From Amycolatopsis iheyensis (GTDB taxonomy: Bacteria; Actinomycetota; Actinomycetes; Mycobacteriales; Pseudonocardiaceae), in the NCBI RefSeq assembly GCF_024703995.1, contig NZ_JAMXQV010000003.1:1-64000 (forward strand): a DNA stretch of 64,000 nucleotides. Reading direction: 5' to 3'. This document shows positions 55,164 to 64,000 of the stretch, piece by piece. Under the pieces are notes generated by a model. The model made no database searches. It was not told the DNA's origin and saw only the letters and a program-made list of their open reading frames with translations. Each line of letters opens with the position of its first letter. Positions within the stretch are counted from its first letter, which is position 1. The translations under genes were made by a program, and so were the position numbers.

Positions 55164-55278
55164 GCGCTTCGGTGAACCCCGGCGCGGGGGCGCCCCCCGT
55201 TTTCCACTTTACCGTGGGGCACCGACAATTCCGGCCGAAGCCGCCTCGGCCTCGGCCGGAGCCGTGCCGCGAACGGCG

Positions 55279-56367
55279 CTACGAACACACCGCCGTGTCC
55301 GTAGCGGCCAGCAGGTGCCGGTTCGCCTCCCCGGGCGCCGGATCCTGGTTGAACACCACCGTCACCCGCCGCCCGTCCGGACCCACCCCGGCCAGGTTCG
55401 TGAACCCGATGATCCCGCCTTCGTGCCCCCAGAACAGCCCGCACGACATCGGAATGCTCCCCAGCCCCAGGCCGTACCGCGCCCCCGGGATACCCAGCTC
55501 GTCCGCCGGCGCCGTCCGCTGCATCTCCGCCAGCTGAGCCGGCCGCAGCAGCCGGCCGCCGAGCAGGGCGCCGTAAAACCGGTCGAGGTCGACCGGAGTC
55601 GACACGAGCCCGCCCGACGCCCCGGCGATCGTGGCGTCGAAGTCGCTGAAGTCGACCAGCTTCCCGCCGATCGCCGTATACCCGACCGCGTGCGGGGACG
55701 GCAGCTTTTCGTCACCGCGACGGGGAAGGTACGTGTCCCGCAGGCCCAACGGCCCGGTGATCCGGCGGGCGATCTCGGCGGACAGGGGATGTCCGGTCAC
55801 CTGAGAGACGATCATCCCGGCCACGATGTAGTTCGTGTTCGAGTACGACCAGCCCGTGCCCGGCTCGAACAGCGCCGGGTGCCGCAGCGCCAGCGCCACC
55901 AGCTCCTCCGGCGAAGCGCCCCGGTGCCGCAACGATTCCGGGTCGTCCAGGGCGAGATCGCGCAGGTAGTCGTACAGACCGCTCGTGTGCTGCAGCAGCT
56001 GCCGCACCGTGATTCGGCGATCAGGCAGCAGCCCTGGCAAGTACCGCTCGACCGGCGCGTCCAGCTTCACCCGGCCCTCGCCGACCAGCTGCAGCACGAC
56101 CGTCGCGACGAACGTCTTGGTGACGCTGCCCGCCCGGAAGGAACCGTTGCGTGGGAACTGCTGCCCGGTGGTGCCGTTGCTGCGCACCACCCGGGTGCGG
56201 CCGTGGTCTTGGATGACCGCTTCGGCGGCCGGGACGCCGTCCTGCGTGGTCAGCACGTCGAGATCGTGCTGCACCGGGTCCACGGCGGCGAGCGCCGGGG
56301 CCGCCGTGGTGGCCGCCATCAGCGCCACGAGTGTGCCGGCGGCGACGATCCGCGATGACTTCCGCAT
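55279..56367 (-). CDS. Secreted beta-lactamase-fold serine hydrolase (DD-carboxypeptidase-like)
   Basis: 362 residues with a signal peptide (about 1-27, ending APALA). Motifs: SVTK with nucleophile Ser in FRAGSVTKTF, YSN in WSYSNTNYIV, and the third box FWGHEGGIIGF. It resembles Streptomyces R61 DD-peptidase and related esterases, so peptidoglycan or a peptide substrate is plausible. ATG 56367 has AGGGGG about 8 bases upstream. Confidence 0.88.
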   Translation of the reverse strand: MRKSSRIVAAGTLVALMAATTAAPALAAVDPVQHDLDVLTTQDGVPAAEAVIQDHGRTRVVRSNGTTGQQFPRNGSFRAGSVTKTFVATVVLQLVGEGRVKLDAPVERYLPGLLPDRRITVRQLLQHTSGLYDYLRDLALDDPESLRHRGASPEELVALALRHPALFEPGTGWSYSNTNYIVAGMIVSQVTGHPLSAEIARRITGPLGLRDTYLPRRGDEKLPSPHAVGYTAIGGKLVDFSDFDATIAGASGGLVSTPVDLDRFYGALLGGRLLRPAQLAEMQRTAPADELGIPGARYGLGLGSIPMSCGLFWGHEGGIIGFTNLAGVGPDGRRVTVVFNQDPAPGEANRHLLAATDTAVCS

Positions 56368-56428
56368 GAAGAAACCCCCTGGTGTCTCGGTGTTCCCCAC
56401 GCTAGGGAGCCGGGACGCCAGGGGGCAT

Positions 56429-56464
56429 GGGGCAGGCCGCCGGATCCCTCCGGGGGCCTGCCCC
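56429..56464 (-). terminator. Hairpin after the alkaline phosphatase gene
   Basis: GGGGCAGGCC (56429-56438) pairs with GGCCTGCCCC (56455-56464), with an inner CCGG/CCGG. On the minus strand it starts 6 bases past the phoA-like stop. Confidence 0.75.
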
Positions 56465-56470
56465 ACCACG

Positions 56471-57865
56471 TCAGCGGAGCTTGAGCGCTCGCTTCAGGGT
56501 GCCGAACAGGTCGGTCTGGTTGGTCAGGCCGACGATGTTCGCCGCCTGCGGGCCCATGGCCGCGATGCGCACCTGGGTGCCGGTGTGCGACTGGGAGCCG
56601 CCGGTCTCCGCGGTGCCGTAGGCGATCGTCATGTTCGCGCCCTCGTTGGTGACCAGGGTGGCGGTCAGGCCCGGGGTCGCCGTCGGCTCGACGATCTGGC
56701 TGCTGTGGCCGTGGTCGGCGGTCACCAGCACCAGGGTGTCGGGGTGGCTGCGGGCGAACGCCGTGCCCGCCGCGATCGCACTGTCGAAGTCGATCGTCTC
56801 GCCGATCTGGCCGCACGGGTCGGCCGCGTGGTCCTGCTTGTCGATGCTGGCGCCCTCGACCTGGAGGAAGAAGCCCTTGTCCGCGCGACGGTCGTCGAGC
56901 AGCTCCAGCGCCTTGCGGGTCTGGTCGGCGAGCTTCGGCTGGGTCTTCGGCAGGTTCGCGTTCGTGGCGCAGCGGGTCGGCGCGGTGCCGCCGTGGACCG
57001 CGGCCGGGCCGGTCCAGTTCACCGGCATGTTGTTCTTGGCGAACAGGCCGAGGACCGGCTTGCCCTTCTTCGCCGCCGCGAGGTCCGCCGCGGTGTTGAC
57101 GACTGTGTAGCCGGCCGCCTTGGCCTGGTCCAGGACGGTCTTGCCCTTGAACTTGCCCGCGGTCACCTTCTGGTCGAAGTACGCCGCGCCGCCGCCCAGC
57201 AGGACGTCGGGGCGGGTCTGCACCAGCTGTTCGGAGATCGAGCCGAGGCCGCCGTTCTCCTTGGCGTTCTTCGCGCACTTGGCGGTCGTCTCGACCGGGC
57301 CCTTGCAGTCGCGGCTGACGACGTGCGAGCCGAGCACGGCCGGGGTCGCGTCCTGGACCTCGGCGGTGGTGACGTCCCCGGTGCGCAGGCCGCTCCGCTT
57401 GGCCAGCTCGAGGATCGTCGGGACGTCGTTGCCGTAGGCGTCGACGGAGATGGCGCCGTTGTAGGTCTTGGTGCCGGTGGCCCAGCCGGTGCCGGACGCG
57501 GCCGAGTCGGTCACGTAGTTCGGCTTGCCCGGGTTGTTCTGCTCGACGGCGTAGGTGGTGTAGTCGCCGGTCAGCGGCAGCTCGTCCATCGCGAGCCGGC
57601 CGGCCGCGCCGCGCTCGTAGTTGCGGGCGGAAGTGATCTCCGACTGGCCCATGCCGTCGCCGATGAAGAGGATCACGTTGCGGGCGTGACCACCCTGGAT
57701 CGCCGAGCGGACGTCGTTGGTGCGGTCACCGGTGCCCGCCGACGAACGAGCGTCGGCGTTCTCGGAGCCGTTGGTGGCCAGGGCGACCGGGGCGGCGGCG
57801 ACCAGGGCGGCGCCCAGCGCGCCCGCGACCAGCCACCGGCGCCGGCCGGCGAACAGCGAAGCCAT
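56471..57865 (-). CDS. phoA: Alkaline phosphatase (PhoA family), exported
   Basis: 464 residues. The signal peptide begins with Arg-rich MASLFAGRRRWLVAGALG, possibly Tat. Metal and catalytic motifs: LFIGDGMGQSE, the phosphorylated Ser in VTDSAASGTGWATG, VEGASIDKQDHAADP and TADHGHSSQ. It releases phosphate from organic esters outside the membrane and should be induced by phosphate starvation. A possible PhoP box lies 100-143 bases upstream of the start. Confidence 0.95.
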   Translation of the reverse strand: MASLFAGRRRWLVAGALGAALVAAAPVALATNGSENADARSSAGTGDRTNDVRSAIQGGHARNVILFIGDGMGQSEITSARNYERGAAGRLAMDELPLTGDYTTYAVEQNNPGKPNYVTDSAASGTGWATGTKTYNGAISVDAYGNDVPTILELAKRSGLRTGDVTTAEVQDATPAVLGSHVVSRDCKGPVETTAKCAKNAKENGGLGSISEQLVQTRPDVLLGGGAAYFDQKVTAGKFKGKTVLDQAKAAGYTVVNTAADLAAAKKGKPVLGLFAKNNMPVNWTGPAAVHGGTAPTRCATNANLPKTQPKLADQTRKALELLDDRRADKGFFLQVEGASIDKQDHAADPCGQIGETIDFDSAIAAGTAFARSHPDTLVLVTADHGHSSQIVEPTATPGLTATLVTNEGANMTIAYGTAETGGSQSHTGTQVRIAAMGPQAANIVGLTNQTDLFGTLKRALKLR

Positions 57866-57964
57866 GTTTCTCCTCAGTGGGGGACTTCGGGGTATTCAGC
57901 CCGGATTTCGGACACGGGCCATTAGTCCTCTTGCATGTGTGCCACGGAGGGACTGAAGGTGACG

Positions 57965-58008
57965 CCCGGGTGTCCGCTGACCGAACTCATGACTTCCCGC
58001 GGGTGACC
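57965..58008 (-). promoter_or_regulatory. Possible PhoP (PHO) box upstream of phoA
   Basis: On the minus strand GGTCACCCGCG (57998-58008) fits the Streptomyces 11-bp PhoP direct-repeat unit. GGACACCCGGG (57965-57975) fits with one mismatch exactly three units (33 bp) away. The intervening units are poor, so this is tentative. Confidence 0.3.
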
Positions 58009-58021
58009 GGGAGCACGTCGG

Positions 58022-58681
58022 TTATTGACCGGCGAGGTGCCCGGGTGCGACGACGCCCGATTCGTACGCTATGACCACTGCCTGGCTGCGGTTGGCGGCG
58101 CCGAGCTTGCCGAAGATGTTGCCCACGTGGGTCTTCACGGTCTCCAGGCTGATCACCAGCTCGGCCGCGATGTCCTGGTTGGACAGTCCGCGCGCGACCA
58201 GCCGGAGCACCTCGGCTTCGCGCCGGGTGAGCGTTTTCGCGGCCCGTGCGAACCGCCCGCCCGGCGGCCGGGTGGTCACCAGGCGCCGGATCGCCTCGGG
58301 GAACAGCAGCGACTCGCCCGCGGCGACGGTCCGCACGGCGTGCGCGAACTCCTCCTTGCGCGCCCGCTTCAGCAGGAACCCGCTGGCCCCGGCCAGCAGC
58401 GCCTCGTGCACGTAGTCGTCGTTGTCGAACGTCGTGACGACCAGGACCTTCGGCGGCTCGGCGAGCTCCGCCAGCAGGCGCCGGGTGGCCTCGATGCCGT
58501 CCGTGCCGGGCATCCGGACGTCCATCAGCACGACGTCCGGCCGGCTTCGCCGCACCTCGGGCAGCACCTCGGCGCCGTCGGCCGCCTCGCCGACCACGGT
58601 CAGGCCCTGGGCCTCCAGCAGCGCCCGCAGCCCGGTGCGGACCAGCGGCTCGTCGTCGGCGAGCAGCACGGTCGGGGTCAT
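58022..58681 (-). CDS. NarL-family response regulator
   Basis: 219 residues. The receiver domain shows LLADDEPLVRTGLR, phospho-acceptor Asp in VVLMDVRMPGTDG and Lys in FLLKRARK. The LuxR helix-turn-helix is LTRREAEVLRLVARGLSNQDIAAEL. The start overlaps the kinase stop by four bases (ATGA), so the two form a cognate pair. Targets are not evident from the sequence. Confidence 0.93.
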   Translation of the reverse strand: MTPTVLLADDEPLVRTGLRALLEAQGLTVVGEAADGAEVLPEVRRSRPDVVLMDVRMPGTDGIEATRRLLAELAEPPKVLVVTTFDNDDYVHEALLAGASGFLLKRARKEEFAHAVRTVAAGESLLFPEAIRRLVTTRPPGGRFARAAKTLTRREAEVLRLVARGLSNQDIAAELVISLETVKTHVGNIFGKLGAANRSQAVVIAYESGVVAPGHLAGQ

Positions 58682-59877
58682 GCGCCGGCCCGCAGCGGGA
58701 TGGTCGCGCGCAGCCGCCACCGCCCGTCGTCCGGGCCCGCGGCCAGCTCGCCGCGCAACGCTTCGACGCGTTCGGCGAGCCCGGTCAGCCCCCGCCGCCC
58801 GGGTCGCGGATCCTCGGTGGCCAGCGCGTTCTCGACGGCGATCGCGAGGTGGTCGGGCCCGGCGGTGACCCGGATGTCCACCGCGCCCGGCCCGGCGTGG
58901 CGCAACGCGTTGGTGAGGCCCTCCTGGACGATCCGGTAACCCTCGCGCGACACCGCCGCGGGCAGCGTGGCGACCGGCCCGGTGACGCTGAGCCGGACGT
59001 CCAGCCCGGCTTCGCGGGCGCGGACGGCCAGGACGTCCACCTCGGTCAGCGTCCGCGTCGGCTCCTTCGCGGCCGGCTCCTCACGCAGCAGGCCGAGCAC
59101 GTGGTCGAGGTCTTCGAGGGCGCTGCGCGAGGCTTCTTCGATCGTGCCGAGCGCGCGCCGGGCCTGGGCCGGGTCGGCCTCGACCAGCTCCGCCGCGGCG
59201 GCCGCCTGGATGGTCGACGTCGTCAGCGTGTGCCCGATCGAGTCGTGCAGCTCGCGGGCCAGCCGGTTGCGCTGGGCGAGCAGCGCCGCCCGGCGTTCGG
59301 CCAGCGCCGCGCGTTCGGCGTCGGACGGGCCGAGCAGCGTCACCGCGCCGGCCCGGAAGCCGCGGGTGGCGGCCGCGGTCAGCACGAGTGCCGCGGCGAG
59401 CAGCACGAGCGCGAACGGGAGCGTCCACGCCCCGAGCGGGACGTGGTCCCAGAAGAGGCTGATCTGGTCCTGGCCGCCGGTCAGCCACACCGCGGGCACC
59501 AGCAGGCCGAGCCCGAGGAACGCGAGCACGATGAGCAGGACGCCGCTGGCCGCGGTGTGCAGGGCCAGCCACAGGCCCGACCGCAGCCGCGAGGCGCCGT
59601 CCGGGCGGCCGGACGGCGCCGGGATCCCGGCGCCGAGCAGGGTGTTCGCCAGGCCGATGCCGACTCGCCGGACCGGTCCCAGCAGGCCCAGCAGCCCCAT
59701 CAACACCGCCAGCGCGAGCAGGGCGAGCAGCGCCCGCACACGGGATTCGGCCTCGACGGAGACCGCCGCGGCGAGTGCGAAGGGGGACACCGGCACCGTG
59801 AGAACGGCGCTCGCGACGGCGAAGGGCAGGCTGCGGTAGCTGCCGATCCGCGCCAGGGACAGGAGGAAACCGGGCAT
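58678..59877 (-). CDS. Sensor histidine kinase (HisKA_3/DesK-type)
   Basis: 399 residues. There are four to five membrane helices in the first 190 residues with no large external loop, so it probably senses within or at the membrane. The HisKA_3 phospho-acceptor is in RNRLARELHDSIGHTLT. The ATPase domain reads VQEGLTNALRHA (N box) and GRRGLTGLAERVEALRG (G box), with no clear Asp box between. It is coupled to the NarL-type regulator and divergent from rpe. Confidence 0.92.
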   Translation of the reverse strand: MPGFLLSLARIGSYRSLPFAVASAVLTVPVSPFALAAAVSVEAESRVRALLALLALAVLMGLLGLLGPVRRVGIGLANTLLGAGIPAPSGRPDGASRLRSGLWLALHTAASGVLLIVLAFLGLGLLVPAVWLTGGQDQISLFWDHVPLGAWTLPFALVLLAAALVLTAAATRGFRAGAVTLLGPSDAERAALAERRAALLAQRNRLARELHDSIGHTLTTSTIQAAAAAELVEADPAQARRALGTIEEASRSALEDLDHVLGLLREEPAAKEPTRTLTEVDVLAVRAREAGLDVRLSVTGPVATLPAAVSREGYRIVQEGLTNALRHAGPGAVDIRVTAGPDHLAIAVENALATEDPRPGRRGLTGLAERVEALRGELAAGPDDGRWRLRATIPLRAGA

Positions 59878-59972
59878 GGCGGCGAGCGTAGGGCGGCCGG
59901 TGTGGCCATCGCCTCCCTCTGCGGAGCCAGATCCTGGTCACAACCGGTTAGTGAGCGTTAGCACGGTCCTCC

Positions 59973-59978
59973 TACACT
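59973..59978 (+). promoter_or_regulatory. Candidate -10 element (TACACT) for leaderless rpe mRNA
   Basis: TACACT ends 3 bases before the first GTG (59982) and 6 bases before a second in-frame GTG (59985). No RBS is present. This spacing suggests a leaderless transcript starting at 59985. Confidence 0.5.
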
Positions 59979-59981
59979 CAG

Positions 59982-60671
59982 GTGGTGGCAGACCGACCCC
60001 TGATCGCCCCCAGCATCCTGTCCGCGGACTTCGCCCGGCTCGGCGAAGAGATCGCGGCCGTCGCCGGTGAGGGGGAAAACCGCGCCGACTGGGTGCACGT
60101 CGACGTCATGGACGCGCACTTCGTGCCCAACCTGACCCTCGGCCTGCCCGTCGTCAAGGCGTTGCTCAAGAGCACCGACGTGCCGATCGACTGCCACCTG
60201 ATGATCGAGGACCCGGACCGCTGGGCGATCGGCTACGCCGAGGCCGGCGCCTACAACGTCACGGTGCACGCCGAGGCCGCCAAGGACCCGGTCGCGCTGG
60301 CGAAGAACCTGCGCGCCGCCGGGGCGAAGGCCGGGCTGTCGATCAAGCCGGGCACCGCGCTCGAGCCGTGGCTCGACGCGCTCAAGCACTACGACACGCT
60401 GCTGGTCATGTCGGTCGAGCCGGGCTTCGGCGGGCAGTCGTTCATCGCCGACGTCCTGGCGAAGGTGCGCGCCGCACGCCGGCTGGTCGACACCGGGCAC
60501 CTCAAGCTGGTCGTCGAGATCGACGGCGGGATCAACACCGACACCATCGAGCAGGCCGCCGAGGCGGGCGTCGACTGCTTCGTGGCCGGGTCCGCCGTCT
60601 ACGGCGCCGCCGATCCGGGCAAAGCGGTCGCCGCGCTGCGCGAACAGGCGGCACGCGGCCGGGCCGGCTGA
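59982..60671 (+). CDS. rpe: Ribulose-phosphate 3-epimerase
   Basis: 229 residues. It interconverts ribulose-5-P and xylulose-5-P and so feeds ribulose-5-P to the riboflavin genes that follow. TIM-barrel motifs: [54 protein letters not shown] and EIDGGI. The start may really be the second GTG (59985), given the -10 position. Confidence 0.96.
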   Translation: MVADRPLIAPSILSADFARLGEEIAAVAGEGENRADWVHVDVMDAHFVPNLTLGLPVVKALLKSTDVPIDCHLMIEDPDRWAIGYAEAGAYNVTVHAEAAKDPVALAKNLRAAGAKAGLSIKPGTALEPWLDALKHYDTLLVMSVEPGFGGQSFIADVLAKVRAARRLVDTGHLKLVVEIDGGINTDTIEQAAEAGVDCFVAGSAVYGAADPGKAVAALREQAARGRAG

Positions 60672-60750
60672 TCCGCAGCGGCACCGGAGAAGCCACCGGA
60701 GCGCCGCGGGTGTTGGATGGAAGGGACCGGCTCACAAGGAGGCAGCGGAC

Positions 60751-61376
60751 GTGTTCACCGGCATAGTCGAGGAGATCGGCGAAGTCACCGCGGTGGAGCA
60801 GCTGACCAACGCGGCGCGGCTGCGCGTGCGCGGCCCGCTGGTCACCAGTGACGCCGGGCACGGCGACTCGATCGCGGTCAGCGGGGTGTGCCTCACGGTC
60901 GTCGAGGTGCGCGGCGGCGAGTTCACCGTCGACGTCGTGCACGAGACGCTGCAGCGGTCGAGCCTGGCGAAGGTCGCGGTCGGCGACCGGGTCAACCTGG
61001 AGCGGGCCACGCCCGCGGGCGGCCGCCTCGGCGGCCACATCATGCAGGGTCACGTCGACGGGACCGGCGTGTTCCTCTCCCGCGACGAAACCGGCGTCAC
61101 GACGTTCGCGCTGCCGGGGCACCTGGCCCGGTACGTGGTCGAGAAGGGCTCGATCGCGGTCGACGGGATCTCGCTGACGGTCGCCGCGGTGACCGACGAG
61201 CAGTTCAAGGTGGCCTTGATCCCGACCACGCTCGAGGTGACCACCCTCGGCGGCCGGGAGGCCGGCGACCTGGTGAACCTCGAGGTCGACGTGGTCGCGA
61301 AGTACGTGGAGAAACTGGCCGAAGCGCATATCCGCGACCAGGTGCAGAATCGGGACGGCGGCACGGAGGAGCGGTC

Positions 61377-61380
<4 letters not shown>
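60751..61380 (+). CDS. ribE: Riboflavin synthase alpha chain
   Basis: 209 residues. It dismutates two 6,7-dimethyl-8-ribityllumazine molecules to riboflavin. The two homologous lumazine-binding halves are visible: [12 protein letters not shown].. [13 protein letters not shown] and [12 protein letters not shown].. [13 protein letters not shown]. The GTG has AAGGAGG about 8 bases upstream. It overlaps ribBA (ATGA). No ribD/ribG is present in the window. Confidence 0.96.
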
Positions 61381-63642
<2,262 letters not shown>

Positions 63643-63812
63643 GCTTCCCCTCCCTGCCGGGTGCGGGCCGGCCCAGGGGTGCCGAGCTTCGACGCCCGGC
63701 TGCGAGGACGGCCTGCGAGCCGGGGTATTCCGCAAGCGAGTGACCTGACTTGGCTCAAGATCGCTGATCTTGGGTAGGGTGCTGGCTTTTGAGCTGCGGT
63801 TTCGTCGTGTGA
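63643..63812. other. Non-coding stretch with a hairpin
   Basis: No gene is seen. CAAGATC (63756-63762), GCT, GATCTTG (63766-63772) is a perfect 7-bp hairpin about 115 bases after the rib operon. It may be its terminator or the edge of the degraded segment that follows. Confidence 0.4.
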
Positions 63813-64000
63813 ACGGCGAAGGCCGCGCCGGGGTGGGGGATCGAGCGGATATCCGACGCGTGGTGCGAGCTGATGGCCCGGCTCGGCTACCGGCGGTTCG
63901 GCGCCCAGGGCAGCGACTGGGGCACCAGCATCGCCACGAGCATCGGTCAACGGCAACCCGATCGGGTCGACTCGCCGGCCGCCCTCTGCGCCTGGATCGT
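63813..64000 (+). pseudogene. Epoxide hydrolase remnant (alpha/beta-hydrolase), continues past window
   Basis: After an in-frame TGA (63810-63812) the frame reads PGWGIERISDAW, then LMARLGYRRFGAQGSDWG, the nucleophile-Asp region of EphB-type epoxide hydrolases. It then passes directly from QRQPDRV to DSPAALCAWIV, a segment that normally lies about 80 residues further on. The N-terminal half is missing and the middle appears deleted, so this is a decayed copy. The rest lies beyond base 64000. Confidence 0.65.

Noticed and set aside
60672..60750. FMN riboswitch before the rib genes
   Set aside because: The 79-base gap lacks the multi-stem RFN element; only an RBS is evident.

Overview
The window is high-GC actinobacterial chromosome. 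GTG starts dominate, neighbouring genes overlap by ATGA/GTGA, and BldD, mihF, RslA-type anti-sigma and PyrR-leader features are all present. Gene content and order (mltG-aroE, aroC-aroK-aroB-aroQ, pepP-efp-nusB, bldD, pyrR-pyrB-pyrC-PH-carA-carB-pyrF, mihF-gmk-rpoZ-coaBC-metK-priA, fmt-rsmB-rpe-ribE-ribBA-ribH-PH) match the conserved block of Mycobacteriales/Pseudonocardiales. An Amycolatopsis-like member of the Pseudonocardiaceae is my best guess; the genus is inference.

Layout. (1) 1-2830: mltG (start lies outside the window) and aroE. (2) 2889-18206: about 15 kb of accessory genes splitting the aro cluster. They are a GrpB-methyltransferase fusion, a membrane-anchored NACHT NTPase, a TetR/membrane-protein pair with twin operators, a secreted EEP-family protein, a 2-hydroxyacid dehydrogenase, two serine hydrolases, a complete set of GlcNAc-type PTS parts (HPr, EIIC, EIIB, EIIA, GntR regulator, DasR-like site), a Rieske lipoprotein, and a SigL/RslA-type ECF module with divergent SigL-type promoters. 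A 21-bp-period tandem array follows. (3) 18534-28402: prepilin peptidase, shikimate genes, a GNAT-VOC fusion, a lipoprotein beta-propeller, pepP-efp-nusB and bldD with a candidate autoregulatory box. (4) 28621-38996: the pyrimidine operon, headed by a PyrR-binding hairpin. It is interrupted between carA and carB by a two-gene ATPase + TOPRIM-like (DUF4276) cassette that keeps the operon's tight overlaps. (5) 39104-45112: mihF, gmk, rpoZ, coaBC, metK, priA. (6) 45201-52068: accessory stretch with a GmrSD-type type IV restriction gene, a pyroglutamyl-peptidase-like protein lacking the usual Cys, a GH25 muramidase, a gamma-glutamyltransferase and a frameshifted acetyltransferase. (7) 52319-64000: fmt, rsmB, a flavoprotein, a beta-lactamase-fold hydrolase, alkaline phosphatase, a two-component system, rpe, the riboflavin genes, and a decayed epoxide-hydrolase remnant running off the end.

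The most notable theme is that three separate candidate defence loci (NACHT; ATPase-DUF4276; GmrSD) each sit singly at a junction inside otherwise conserved housekeeping gene order. The ATPase-DUF4276 pair inside carAB is the best candidate for an undescribed system. Regulatory sites readable by eye include a DasR-like dre, paired SigL-type promoters, twin TetR operators, a BldD box and a PyrR loop.

I saw no tRNA, rRNA, CRISPR array or intact insertion sequence. All family calls come from reading motifs by eye; no searches were run.
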